This document shows positions 8,951-17,843 of a stretch of DNA of 28,349 bases, one piece after another. The stretch covers positions 1-28,349 of the forward strand of contig DEIA01000048.1 in NCBI GenBank assembly GCA_002352225.1, given 5' to 3'. The position numbers were made by a program, and so were the translations under genes. The DNA comes from Flammeovirgaceae bacterium UBA2786 (GTDB lineage: Bacteria > Bacteroidota > Bacteroidia > Cytophagales > Cyclobacteriaceae). Each line of letters opens with the position of its first letter. Position 1 is the stretch's first letter. The notes beneath the pieces are model-generated. The model worked only from the letters and a program-made list of their open reading frames with translations. It was not told where the DNA came from and did no database searches.

Positions 8951-10360
8951 TTATTCATCTATACTTAATACCCAACAATCGCGCAGGCTGGTTTTGGTTT
9001 CTTTTCTATACTGATCGCGGAGTTTAGCAGCTTCTTCTACATTAGCCAGGTTGCCCATGTGTACGTAATAGTATTGTTTGGTGGCCGAGTAAGATACTGT
9101 AACATTGGGATAGCCTTCTTTCTTCAGGTTATTCATGTGGTTAAGCGCATTTTGATTAGATCTGAAAACGCCTACCACTACATAATGTCCTGGCCGCAGG
9201 TCGCGCCCGGTTAGGGTTACAATTTTTTCTTTTTCAGGTTCCTTTTCAGATTCTGCAGGTTGCTCAACTTTTGATTCTTCGGTTACTACCGGTTTTTCTT
9301 CTACTACCGGTTGTTCTACCACAGGTTCTGTTACCGGTTTGGTTTCCACTTTTTCTTCCGGCTTAGGTTCAGGTTTTTCATTTTTGTTTTCTTGTACTTC
9401 AGGTTGGGTGGCCAGTTGCTGATCGGGTTCTTGTTTGACTTCGGCAGCAGGACGTTCACGTTTTTTTTTCCCAATCCTAAGTATCACCTGGATTTCATGC
9501 GAACCGTTACCAAAGCCGGTGGTTTGTTCGGGAGCAAATTCGTAGGCATAGCCTACTTTTAGTTTGTCTTTCAGGTTAAATCCTAAAAAACCGGCTGGTC
9601 CGTAATTTTGCCGGTACGAGGCACCACCCCACACCAGGTTATCGAGTTTTAGTACACCGGTTGCTTCAAACTGTCCTTTCACGCCTTCGCTGGTACGATA
9701 CAGGAAGAAGGGCTCAAAGGCCATGCGTTGCGAAAGTTTAAAATTATAACTGATGGTACTGATGGTATGATTGAGCTGATCTAATTTGGGTGTATTAAAA
9801 CCATTTTCCGAAACCAGATGCGATACAAACAAGCGGGGTAGGGCAAACCCGATTTTTAAATTATTGTACTGATAGTTAATTCCAAACTGACCATCTACAC
9901 TGGAAGAATTGTTGTCGGTTAAGGAAGGATCGGAAGGATCATCTACTTTATTTAAGTTAATGTTGTTAATGGTTACACCAGCCGATAACCCGAAACCAAG
10001 CCTGTGTAACTCGGTAGTACTTTTACCTAAATAAACCTGGTAGGCAAACGAGGCCATAGCCGAATTGGTTTGCAGCACACCGGCCTGATCGTTATACAGG
10101 TTTAAACCAAACCCCATTTTGTAATTAATGGGGAGTTGTAAATTAAGGGTAGCGGTAGTAGGAGCGCCATTAAATTGTGCCCATTGTTTGCGGTAGTTCA
10201 TATACAACTCCGAATAGCCATTGGGAGCTATATAGCTGGGGTTGTATAAATACGGATTAAGAAAGTAGTGGTTGTAGACGAGATTTTGCTGGGCATTAAG
10301 CGTAATCGAAATTCCTGTGCTTAAAGCGAGTACAAATAAAACCTTATAAAATCTCGTCAT
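8951..10360 (-). CDS. PorP/SprF-family outer-membrane protein fused to a SPOR domain
   Basis: The protein has 469 residues. A signal peptide ends near A23 (SITLNA/QQ). Residues 25-297 are a PorP/SprF beta-barrel with the diagnostic opening NPYLYNPSYIAPNGY and MNYRKQWAQFNGAP. Residues 298-385 are a Pro/Glu/Lys/Val-rich linker with repeated EKPVV-like units. Residues 388-468 match a SPOR domain: GHYVVVGVFRSNQNALNHMN, then YYYVHMGN. PorP/SprF proteins work with T9SS to export and attach specific cargo; SPOR domains of other proteins bind glycan strands of peptidoglycan. The fusion would tie the outer-membrane barrel to the wall. The start is five bases after the stop of the PKD/esterase gene, whose product ends in a type-B T9SS domain, the arrangement seen for SprB and SprF of Flavobacterium. 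I infer a dedicated partner. Confidence 0.9.
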   Translation of the reverse strand: MTRFYKVLFVLALSTGISITLNAQQNLVYNHYFLNPYLYNPSYIAPNGYSELYMNYRKQWAQFNGAPTTATLNLQLPINYKMGFGLNLYNDQAGVLQTNSAMASFAYQVYLGKSTTELHRLGFGLSAGVTINNINLNKVDDPSDPSLTDNNSSSVDGQFGINYQYNNLKIGFALPRLFVSHLVSENGFNTPKLDQLNHTISTISYNFKLSQRMAFEPFFLYRTSEGVKGQFEATGVLKLDNLVWGGASYRQNYGPAGFLGFNLKDKLKVGYAYEFAPEQTTGFGNGSHEIQVILRIGKKKRERPAAEVKQEPDQQLATQPEVQENKNEKPEPKPEEKVETKPVTEPVVEQPVVEEKPVVTEESKVEQPAESEKEPEKEKIVTLTGRDLRPGHYVVVGVFRSNQNALNHMNNLKKEGYPNVTVSYSATKQYYYVHMGNLANVEEAAKLRDQYRKETKTSLRDCWVLSIDE

Positions 10361-10365
10361 GGTAC

Positions 10366-13300
10366 CTACCGGATTAATGTTACAGAACCGTTTTGGGTTT
10401 TTGCTCCGGCACAGCTAATAACGTAAAAATATACACCAGCCGGAAGAAGTTTTCCATTGTAATAGCCATTCCACTCGGTATTGTAGCCTCTGGACTCGTA
10501 AACTTTAATTCCCTGGCGGTTATAAACCACTACATCGCAGTCGGTTAGTAAGTCGGCATTGGCAATGTGCCAGGTTTCGGTAGCCGGATCGCCTTTTCCG
10601 TTTGGCGAGAAGGTATTTAACGGCCGCGCCACCGGATCTTCTTCACGCACAATTAACACTACTTCAGACGAAGCCGTAAGCCCTTCATTATCGGTAACGG
10701 TAATCACAAAAGAATACGTGCCGATAGCTAAGTTGGTAAGGGCTAATTCGTTGGTTCCATTGGCGCTAAGATCTGCTGTTGGTCCCTGTAATTGAGTCCA
10801 CAGGAATGTATTGATAATACCATCGGGGTCTTCGGCATTGGCCACCAGTGTAATCGAGTTAACCGGTAACTGAATGGTTTGATCTTCTCCGGCATCTACA
10901 ACCGGTGGTTGGTTGGCCACTACTACCGGAAATACAGTAACAGTAGCTTCGTCAGTATCTACCAATCCGCCATCATCTGTTACCGTTAACCGAAATACGT
11001 AGGTACCGGCAATAAGATTAGAGGCAGTAAGGGTGGTGGTAAGCGGGTTAGTTAAAAATGCAGGTGGCCCGGAAACTTTTACCCATACGGTGGAGGCAAT
11101 GGTGCCATCATCGGTAGCCGATCCTGTTAAAATAACGGAGTTAGCAGGCAGCATTACGTTTGCATCGGGCCCGGCATTGGCAGTGGGCGGGGTATTTACG
11201 CTGGCCGGTAAAACCAATACCGTTACTTCATCCGTACCGGTGTCACCATCATTATCGGTTACTATAAGCTGAAAGGTATAGGAACCCTCCACCATGTTGC
11301 TAAGCGATAAGGTATTGGTGTTTTGATTGGCCAGTACTACAGTAGGGCCGCTTAATTTAACCCACAGGTACGATGATATGGTACCATCGGCATCTAACCC
11401 TAAGCCTGGCAAGGTTGTGCTGTTGGTTGGCAACTTAATCGTTTTATCGCTGCCTGCGTTAGCCGAAGGAGGTTGATTAACGGTTGCCGCATTTACTGTA
11501 ACCTGTGCTTCATCAAAAGAGGTAGCACCTTTATCATCGGTTGCGGTAAGGCGAAAGACATAAACACCTTCAGTAAGATTGTTGACAGTAAGCAGCAGAC
11601 CGGTTTCGTTAACCAGTACGGCACCTACGGGTCCGCTTATTTTTGTCCAGCTAACATTGGCAATTGATCCATCAGGGTCTGTTGCTGTACCGGTAAGTTG
11701 TACGCTGTTGGTAGGTAAAAATATTACCCGATCAGTTCCGGCACTTACAGCAGGAGGTTGATTTACAGCTGCCGGATTAACGGTAACCGTAGCCTGATCG
11801 GAATGAGTTGCGCCATCATCATCGGTTACTTCTAATTCAAAAACATAAATACCCTGAATCAGATTGCTTAAGGATAAAGCGGGGCCATTGGTTGCGCCCG
11901 AGGTAAACGTAGGGCCGGATAGTTTTGTCCATGCATAGGTGGAAATTGATCCGTCCGGGTCACTTCCTGATCCGCTTAAGGTGAGGGAATTAGTAGGTAA
12001 GGTAATAGTACGGTTAATACCTGCATTGGCAACGGGTGCCTGATTAGCTGTTGCAGCCTGTACCGTTACGGTAACATCATCGGTAGAGGTAGCTAGGTCT
12101 TCATCGGTAACGGTTAACCGGAAAACATAAACACCTTCCAGTAAATCGGAAACAGACAGAGCTGCTAAGGTTGCGTTGGTTAAGGTAGCAGCAGGGCCGC
12201 TAACTTTAATCCAGTTATAGGTTACAATCGTTCCGTCCGGATCGCTTCCTGATCCAAAAATGGTTGTAGCGTTTACCGGTAATGTAATTACGATATCGGC
12301 ACCGGCACTGGATACAGGTGGTTGGTTTACAACAGCAGGTAAAACAATTACCGTTACATCGGCTTGCCCGGTTGCTGCCAGATTATCGGTTACCGTTAAT
12401 CTAAACACGTAGGTACCCTCTACTAAGGCACTTAATGTAACTACAGGTGTGGTTTGGTTTGCTAATGTTACAGCAGGCCCACTTACCTTAGACCACAGGT
12501 AGCTGGCAATTGATCCATCGGGGTCAGATCCGGAACCATTTAAGTTGAGTGTATTCTGGGGCAGGCTAATGGTTTGATTTGAACCGGCAGAGGCTACCGG
12601 AGGTTGGTTAACCACAGCTGCATTTACAACAAGAGTTACTTCATCAAAACCAGTTGCTCCACCGTTGTCTGTTACAGCTAACCGGAATGTGTATGTACCG
12701 GCTACGGCTCCGCTTACGGTTAAGGTATTAGAGTTTGCATTGGTTAAGGTTAATGCACCTCCGCTTATTTGCGTCCATTGGTAAGAAGCAATTGAACCAT
12801 CGGTATCCACACCCGATCCTACAAAATTTGTAGAATTAGTAGGCAGTGTTATGCTTTGATCTGCACCGGCATTTGCAGCAGGAGTCTGGTTTGTGGCAGA
12901 CTGAACCACAACGGTTACATCATCAAATGCGGTTGCACTTTCGTTATCGGTTACGGTTATTCTAAAAACATACGTACCTGCAATCAGGTTGCTTGCATCC
13001 AGTGTTTGTGTGGTAATACCACTAAGGGTTGGAGCAGAAGGCCCGGAGGTGTTGGTCCAGAGATACGTACTAATAGACCCATCCGGATCTGAGGCTACAG
13101 CAGTGAGCGTAGTAGAAGAAGTTGGAAGGGTAATGGTAACATTGTTGGAAGCCACCACTACAGGCGGTTGGTTAATGCTGGTTACGGTAACGGTTACTTC
13201 ATCGCTGGCTGTTGCTCCAATATTATCCGTAACGGTTATTCTGAAAACATAAACACCTTCCAATAGGTTTGTAGCGGCCAGTGTTTGTGTAGCTGTACCC

Positions 13301-15597
13301 GCCAGGGTGGCGGCCGGGCCGGTTACTTTTTCCCAAAGATACGTGGAAATCGAACCATCGGGGTCGTTTGCAGTGGCGGTTAGGTTAATAGTATTAACCG
13401 GAAGTGTAATGGCCTGATTGGGGCCGGCATTTACGGTTGGGGTTTGATTTACTACAGCGGGGTTTACGGTAACCAGTACATTATCTACAGCCGTGGCACC
13501 AAGATTATCGGTAACGGTAAGCCGTATCAGATAAGATCCGGCAATCATATTACTAACGGTAACTACATTGGTAGTTTGGTTGGTTAGGGTTGCAGCGGGG
13601 CCCGAAAGAATACTCCAGTTATAGCTAGCAATACTTCCATCCAGATCATTTGCAGTACCGGTTAATACAATAGAATTAACTGGCAGGGTAATGGTTCTGT
13701 CCGGTCCTGCATTTGCAAAAGGAGCCTGGTTAGTGGCCGGGTTAACAACAGTTACCGTAACAGTTGCCGTTCCGGTTGCGCCATCATCATCAGTTACGGT
13801 AAGCCTGAAAACATAGGAACCTTGTTGCAGGTTGCTAACGGTAACAGTTGGATTACCGGCATTTGTAAGGGTGGCAGAAGAGGGTCCGCTTACTTGTGTC
13901 CACAAGTAAGTTGCTACAGAGCCATCCGCATCGGTACCAGATCCTAACAGGTTGGTTGAGTTGGTAGGTAGTGTTACTGTTACTGTGCTGCCGGCATTGG
14001 CTACCGGTGCCTGATTGGAGTCAATAACGGTAAGGGTTACCAGGTCGTTTGAGGTTGCCCCCAGGTTATCGGTAACCGTTAACCGAAAAACATATACACC
14101 GGCAGTAAGCCCGGATAAGGAAAGCGTGTTGGTATTAAAGTTGGCCAGTGTAGCATTGGGGCCACTAACCTTTTCCCACAGATACGTGGTAACGGTACCA
14201 TCGGCATCGGTACCACTTCCAGGCAAGGTGGTTGAGTTGGTTGGTAAATTTATTGATTTGTCGGGGCCTGCGTTTGCTACCGGTGCCTGGTTGGTAGCAA
14301 CCGGATTTACCGTAACGGTAACATTATCGGATGCCGTAGAGCCTAAATTGTCGGTTACAGTAAGCATGAATACATATGTACCGGCTAATAGACTACTTAA
14401 TGAAAGGGTGGCTGTGTTTGTTCCGTTAATGTTGGCATTGGGGCCGCTTATTTTTGTCCACAAGTAAGATGCTACAGATCCATCAGGGTCCGATCCGCCT
14501 CCGGTAAGGGTAAGGAAATTTGTAGGGAGTGTTATTGTTTTATCTGGTCCGGCATTGGCAACGGGGTTTTGGTTACCCGAAATAACGGTGACTTTAACCA
14601 GGTCTGAGTTGGATTGACCTAAACTATTGGTAACCGTTAATCTAAAGGTATAAACCCCTACAATAAGATTGCTTAACGATACAGTAATTGACGATGCATT
14701 ATTAATGGTTGCAGCAGGGCCGGATACCTTTACCCAATCATAGGAGGTAATGGTTCCTGATGAGGTGGAGGCAACTCCTGTAATATTTATGGAGTTGGGG
14801 GGTAAGTTTAAGACCACATCCAGGCCGGCACTTACCGAAACACCGCCCTTTGTAAAGCCCATCATCCACTCGTACACGTTGGGTGTATGAAGAGAATTGT
14901 TAGTGCGATAGGCATAATCCCAGGCATTATGAGCTACGTTGGGGTAAATAGTGAGTATGGGTGCAGGGTTAGGGGCAGGCACACAGGCATTGATGGCATT
15001 AATCATATTCACGGTTCTGGCCATAGGCACAACTCCATCTTTATCTCCGTGCGATGCCCAAATAGGAATGTTATTGTTTGCGTAAATACAAGCTTTTGCC
15101 AGCGTGTTGTACCCACCACATACAGGAACTGCCGCAGCTACCTTTTGCGGGTAGGTGGCTACATATTCCCAGCAACCACCACCACCCAGACTTAAACCCG
15201 TAAAGTACATTCTGGACGGGTCAATTCTGAGGTAACTTCTGGCATGCTCCACCACTTCATCAATATAAGAGGAGGGCCAAACACCGTACGAAGATTTTAA
15301 CTGTGGCGAAATAAGAATAAAAGGAAATTTGTAACCATCTCTTACATGCCGGGGAGGGCCCAGGTTTGCAATTTTTGCGAGTTCGGTGGTGCCGTTTCCT
15401 TTCTCTCCCATTCCATGAAAAAAGAAAACCACCGGGTATAAATTTGTGTTGGATTCATAACCCGGGGGCAGGTATTCGTAATATCCAATTGCGCTTTGCG
15501 GTGTTAATTTGGCCGTTTGGTTCTGCCCCATGGCAGAAACCGAGATCAAAATTGCTATAATGGCAAACAAATGCCTGTGGTATAAGGGTTTAATCAT
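10366..15597 (-). CDS. T9SS-exported esterase with fifteen PKD-like repeats
   Basis: This 1,743-residue secreted protein has a signal peptide (1-24). Residues 30-250 are an alpha/beta-hydrolase (COG4099/PHB depolymerase-like): HGMGE at H61, GLSLGG with S136, HGDKDGVVP with D187, and NVAHNAW with H223. From about 253 to 1657 there are fifteen PKD/K319L-like domains of about 93 residues, most opening NQxPxANAG and closing YVFRLTVTD-like. The last 86 residues (from 1658) are a gliding-motility-type C-terminal domain: NTFSPNGKGD, VVVYNRQGIKVYES and LPAGVYFYVI. That domain marks type-B T9SS cargo that needs a PorP/SprF partner, and such a gene follows after five bases. Expected location is the cell surface or medium, with the esterase held on a long beta-sandwich stalk. 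The substrate cannot be read from sequence; an acetylated or feruloylated polysaccharide or a polyester are options. Confidence 0.92.
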   Translation of the reverse strand: MIKPLYHRHLFAIIAILISVSAMGQNQTAKLTPQSAIGYYEYLPPGYESNTNLYPVVFFFHGMGEKGNGTTELAKIANLGPPRHVRDGYKFPFILISPQLKSSYGVWPSSYIDEVVEHARSYLRIDPSRMYFTGLSLGGGGCWEYVATYPQKVAAAVPVCGGYNTLAKACIYANNNIPIWASHGDKDGVVPMARTVNMINAINACVPAPNPAPILTIYPNVAHNAWDYAYRTNNSLHTPNVYEWMMGFTKGGVSVSAGLDVVLNLPPNSINITGVASTSSGTITSYDWVKVSGPAATINNASSITVSLSNLIVGVYTFRLTVTNSLGQSNSDLVKVTVISGNQNPVANAGPDKTITLPTNFLTLTGGGSDPDGSVASYLWTKISGPNANINGTNTATLSLSSLLAGTYVFMLTVTDNLGSTASDNVTVTVNPVATNQAPVANAGPDKSINLPTNSTTLPGSGTDADGTVTTYLWEKVSGPNATLANFNTNTLSLSGLTAGVYVFRLTVTDNLGATSNDLVTLTVIDSNQAPVANAGSTVTVTLPTNSTNLLGSGTDADGSVATYLWTQVSGPSSATLTNAGNPTVTVSNLQQGSYVFRLTVTDDDGATGTATVTVTVVNPATNQAPFANAGPDRTITLPVNSIVLTGTANDLDGSIASYNWSILSGPAATLTNQTTNVVTVSNMIAGSYLIRLTVTDNLGATAVDNVLVTVNPAVVNQTPTVNAGPNQAITLPVNTINLTATANDPDGSISTYLWEKVTGPAATLAGTATQTLAATNLLEGVYVFRITVTDNIGATASDEVTVTVTSINQPPVVVASNNVTITLPTSSTTLTAVASDPDGSISTYLWTNTSGPSAPTLSGITTQTLDASNLIAGTYVFRITVTDNESATAFDDVTVVVQSATNQTPAANAGADQSITLPTNSTNFVGSGVDTDGSIASYQWTQISGGALTLTNANSNTLTVSGAVAGTYTFRLAVTDNGGATGFDEVTLVVNAAVVNQPPVASAGSNQTISLPQNTLNLNGSGSDPDGSIASYLWSKVSGPAVTLANQTTPVVTLSALVEGTYVFRLTVTDNLAATGQADVTVIVLPAVVNQPPVSSAGADIVITLPVNATTIFGSGSDPDGTIVTYNWIKVSGPAATLTNATLAALSVSDLLEGVYVFRLTVTDEDLATSTDDVTVTVQAATANQAPVANAGINRTITLPTNSLTLSGSGSDPDGSISTYAWTKLSGPTFTSGATNGPALSLSNLIQGIYVFELEVTDDDGATHSDQATVTVNPAAVNQPPAVSAGTDRVIFLPTNSVQLTGTATDPDGSIANVSWTKISGPVGAVLVNETGLLLTVNNLTEGVYVFRLTATDDKGATSFDEAQVTVNAATVNQPPSANAGSDKTIKLPTNSTTLPGLGLDADGTISSYLWVKLSGPTVVLANQNTNTLSLSNMVEGSYTFQLIVTDNDGDTGTDEVTVLVLPASVNTPPTANAGPDANVMLPANSVILTGSATDDGTIASTVWVKVSGPPAFLTNPLTTTLTASNLIAGTYVFRLTVTDDGGLVDTDEATVTVFPVVVANQPPVVDAGEDQTIQLPVNSITLVANAEDPDGIINTFLWTQLQGPTADLSANGTNELALTNLAIGTYSFVITVTDNEGLTASSEVVLIVREEDPVARPLNTFSPNGKGDPATETWHIANADLLTDCDVVVYNRQGIKVYESRGYNTEWNGYYNGKLLPAGVYFYVISCAGAKTQNGSVTLIR
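10627..14841 (-). repeat. Array of fifteen PKD/K319L-like domain repeats
   Basis: The translated minus strand holds fifteen consecutive units of 91-96 residues. Each has an N-terminal NQxPxANAG linker, ITLPTNSxxLxGSGxDxDGS, YLWxKxSGP, and a closing YVFRLTVTDNxGAT. Unit 1 lacks the NQ linker. Unit 14 is shortened in the DPDG loop (ATDDGT). Unit 15 is the most diverged and leads into the T9SS domain. At DNA level the units are similar but not identical, so this is an old array rather than a recent expansion. It could still recombine or collapse in assembly. Confidence 0.9.
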
Positions 15598-15647
15598 AAC
15601 GGATCACTAGGTTAAGGAGGTCCTATACGAGGGAATATTACAGCCTT

Positions 15648-15678
15648 TAAATGTAGGTATTTGAAAAAAGGTAAACAA
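15648..15678 (-). promoter_or_regulatory. Candidate Bacteroidota-type promoter for the PKD/esterase gene
   Basis: On the minus strand TTG (15678-15676) is followed after 20 bases by TACATTTA (15655-15648). This is close to the TTG / TAnnTTTG pattern, with the last base differing. It would give a leader of about 40-45 bases before the ATG at 15597. Position and spacing fit; the final mismatch and AT-rich setting keep confidence low. Confidence 0.35.
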
Positions 15679-15738
15679 TCTTACATGCTTACTACCCCCA
15701 TATTAAATGAAGTTTATCGTGTGATTAAAAAAAACGAT

Positions 15739-15770
15739 CATTTAAATAATAAAAAAACACTGATAATCAG
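15739..15770 (-). terminator. Possible weak terminator at the end of the EPS operon
   Basis: Directly after the stop codon of the beta-propeller gene (15773-15771) the minus strand reads CTGATTATCAG, a near-palindrome, then TGTTTTTTTATTATTT. The stem is short with little GC, so termination efficiency is doubtful, but position and T-run suit an operon end. Confidence 0.3.
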
Positions 15771-16682
15771 CTACTTAATATTTAAAGGATTTAAGTCGAG
15801 CTTATAAATATTCCCACCCAAAATATCGAACTCTTTTTCGTCCACTACATAAATGGATGAATTTCCCGAAAAAGCCAGTCCGGCTTTATGGGTTACGTGT
15901 GGAAGCCTAAGAAGGGTTATTTTTCCCTGTGAAAAGGGGCGGTTTTCAAAATCAGTTATAATCCAGATTTTATCATGCCCCAGCAGCGCCAGCATTTTCA
16001 TGTCGGGGCTCAGCGCAGCATCTGTTACCCAATTTTCCATTAAACTTCCCTGGCCGGTGAAAACACTATCAATCAACATGGCGATGTAATTCCCGGGTTG
16101 CTGAGAAAGTTGATAGATGTGTGAATATCCGGTGTTGGGGTTGGTTCTGTTTTTGGTAAAAATCAACAGCGTATCACCCCATGCAATTAGCGCATCTGAA
16201 TCAAAGTTTTTTTTGCTGGAAGGAGGTGGATATTCAGTTTGATCAGAATATGAGAAATGTATTAATTGTCCTTGTGTTACTTTTTCGGTGATTGCATTTA
16301 ACGGTTTAATTTTAATAATGGCGAGATCTTTCCGGTCGTTCTTATTATTGCCAATTCCGGCTATATACATGTTACCAGCCCGATCGGATGTAATGCCCTC
16401 CCAACCGATGTTGGTATGATTAAGGTGAACAACTTTTTTAACAATTCCTGCTGAATCGAAGTTGTAGAGGATTGGATATCGGTCATCATTATGACTCCAG
16501 AATGTCCCGTTTTCGTCTATGTATAAACCGGAAGCTTCCTTTAGTATAGCCGGAGTCTTACCAATTGTTTTGAATTCGGATTCGGATAGTACTATTTCTT
16601 TACGATTTTCAGGGCGCTGCGAAAACGTGCTGTAAAACGATAACAGGAGGAATAGCAGAATTACCCGGTTCTTGTTTTTCAT
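15771..16682 (-). CDS. Secreted beta-propeller-like protein at the end of the EPS operon
   Basis: This 303-residue protein has a signal peptide (about 1-21, ending FYSTFS/Q). The mature part shows repeated short beta-blade units: EASGLYIDENGTFWSHND, WEGITSDRAGNMYIAGIGN, FDSDALIAWGDTLLIFTKN, VTDAALSPDMKMLALLGHDK and HKAGLAFSGNSSIYVVDE. The spacing suits a five- or six-bladed propeller of the SdiA-regulated, SMP-30 or esterase-like phytase type, without catalytic residues I can assign. It starts 30 bases after the last glycosyltransferase, so it is probably co-transcribed. A periplasmic or surface role in sensing or binding the polysaccharide is possible but not shown. Confidence 0.65.
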   Translation of the reverse strand: MKNKNRVILLFLLLSFYSTFSQRPENRKEIVLSESEFKTIGKTPAILKEASGLYIDENGTFWSHNDDRYPILYNFDSAGIVKKVVHLNHTNIGWEGITSDRAGNMYIAGIGNNKNDRKDLAIIKIKPLNAITEKVTQGQLIHFSYSDQTEYPPPSSKKNFDSDALIAWGDTLLIFTKNRTNPNTGYSHIYQLSQQPGNYIAMLIDSVFTGQGSLMENWVTDAALSPDMKMLALLGHDKIWIITDFENRPFSQGKITLLRLPHVTHKAGLAFSGNSSIYVVDEKEFDILGGNIYKLDLNPLNIK

Positions 16683-16712
16683 CGTAAAAGAGTTAATAAA
16701 AATTATACCAAT

Positions 16713-17843
16713 TCATTCCTTCTTGTTAAAAACTTCAATGTAGATCGATAATGTTTGTTTCGCATTATTTAACCAGTTGAAGGTTTTTACGCGTTCATAT
16801 CCATTAGCAACCAACCGGGCTCTTGCTGCGGAGTCGGTTAACAGGGTTTCAATTGCGTTTGCGATTTGTTCTGGATGTAGCGGATTAACCAGCAGGGCAG
16901 CATCTTCAACAACTTCGGGCATGGAAGAGGTGCTTGAGGTAATGATGGGTGTTCCGCAAGCCATAGCTTCTAACAAAGGTATACCAAAACTTTCGCGAAG
17001 AGAGGGATACATAAATAATGTAGCCAGCGAATAAATAGCAGGGAGTTGATAATTGGGAACGTATCCTGAGATAACAATATGATTTTTTAATTCAGGATTA
17101 ATTTTTAAAATCATTTTTTCGAGAAATGATTCTTTAATATCCAGCACAACTAACTTAGGTATAGGCTGTCCTTTGTTTACCAGAATGGAATATGCCCGGA
17201 GTACACCAATTAGATTTTTCTTAGGGTCGGTATTGCCAATAAAAAGAATAAATTCGTTCGGCAACCTATACTGTTCTTTTACGTCCTGTAAAATTTCCGG
17301 ATCAGTTATCTTAACAAATGAATCCTGCAGTCCATTGTATATCGCTACCAGATCCAGATTGGGAAATTTTTTTTTGATTACCTCTTTTTCATATTCAGAT
17401 ACCGTAATCACCTTTTTTGTAGTACGGGCAATAAGCGGCACAACCCCTCTCCTGTACAGGTTTCCAAATATCTGATACCAAGATCCTTTTCTTAGGTTTA
17501 TCCGCTCCAGGTAAATAATATCATGAATGGTTACCACTAACGGAACCGATAATGCAATAGGTGCAGTATTGCAGGTACAATGTAATAAGTCGAGCCGGTA
17601 CTTTTTTGAAAGTTTCCTTAACACCACTTGTTCCCACCACAGGTAAGGGTACTTCCGGGTTGTTATAATCTCAAAGTTTTCAGTTGGTGTAATGCAGGAG
17701 GAATCCTGATCTGCTTTAACAAATACAAAATATTGATTGCAGGTATCTGTTTTTTGCAGCGCCTTTATTAACTCAAGGGCCACAATGTCCATTCCATGTT
17801 TATTCTTGCGGAATAAACGCTGCGCTTCAATCCCGATTCGCAT
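16713..17843 (-). CDS. Glycosyltransferase family 4 (GT-B)
   Basis: The protein has 376 residues from ATG 17843, which begins MRIGIEAQRLFRKNKHGMDI, the usual N-terminal strand and glycine loop of GT4 enzymes. The C-terminal half has the nucleotide-sugar motif: LFMYPSLRESFGIPLLEAMA with its E-x7-E, then CGTPIITSSTSSMPEVV. A longer reading from a TTG at 17921 would add 26 residues, lack family similarity and lie inside the upstream gene, so I reject it. The chosen start overlaps the upstream GT2 gene by 17 bases. It is the last of four glycosyltransferases in the operon and would add a sugar to the lipid-linked unit. Donor and linkage are unknown. Confidence 0.88.
   Translation of the reverse strand: MRIGIEAQRLFRKNKHGMDIVALELIKALQKTDTCNQYFVFVKADQDSSCITPTENFEIITTRKYPYLWWEQVVLRKLSKKYRLDLLHCTCNTAPIALSVPLVVTIHDIIYLERINLRKGSWYQIFGNLYRRGVVPLIARTTKKVITVSEYEKEVIKKKFPNLDLVAIYNGLQDSFVKITDPEILQDVKEQYRLPNEFILFIGNTDPKKNLIGVLRAYSILVNKGQPIPKLVVLDIKESFLEKMILKINPELKNHIVISGYVPNYQLPAIYSLATLFMYPSLRESFGIPLLEAMACGTPIITSSTSSMPEVVEDAALLVNPLHPEQIANAIETLLTDSAARARLVANGYERVKTFNWLNNAKQTLSIYIEVFNKKE

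Noticed and set aside
14015..14467. A 150-codon rightward open frame in the PKD array
   Set aside because: The repeated DNA gives the same kind of antisense frame in several units; it is a by-product of the repeats.
10366..15597. Reading the PKD protein as a plain adhesin or as a peptidase
   Set aside because: The N-terminal Ser/Asp/His set with HGMGE and GLSLGG favours an esterase-type hydrolase; the COG4099 peptidase label has little functional support.
15611..15627. A strong Shine-Dalgarno-like TAAGGAGGT on the plus strand, or its complement ACCTCCTTA resembling the 16S rRNA 3' end in the leader of the PKD/esterase gene
   Set aside because: No plus-strand start codon with a useful frame follows, and a nine-base match in one leader is not enough to argue for a regulatory role.
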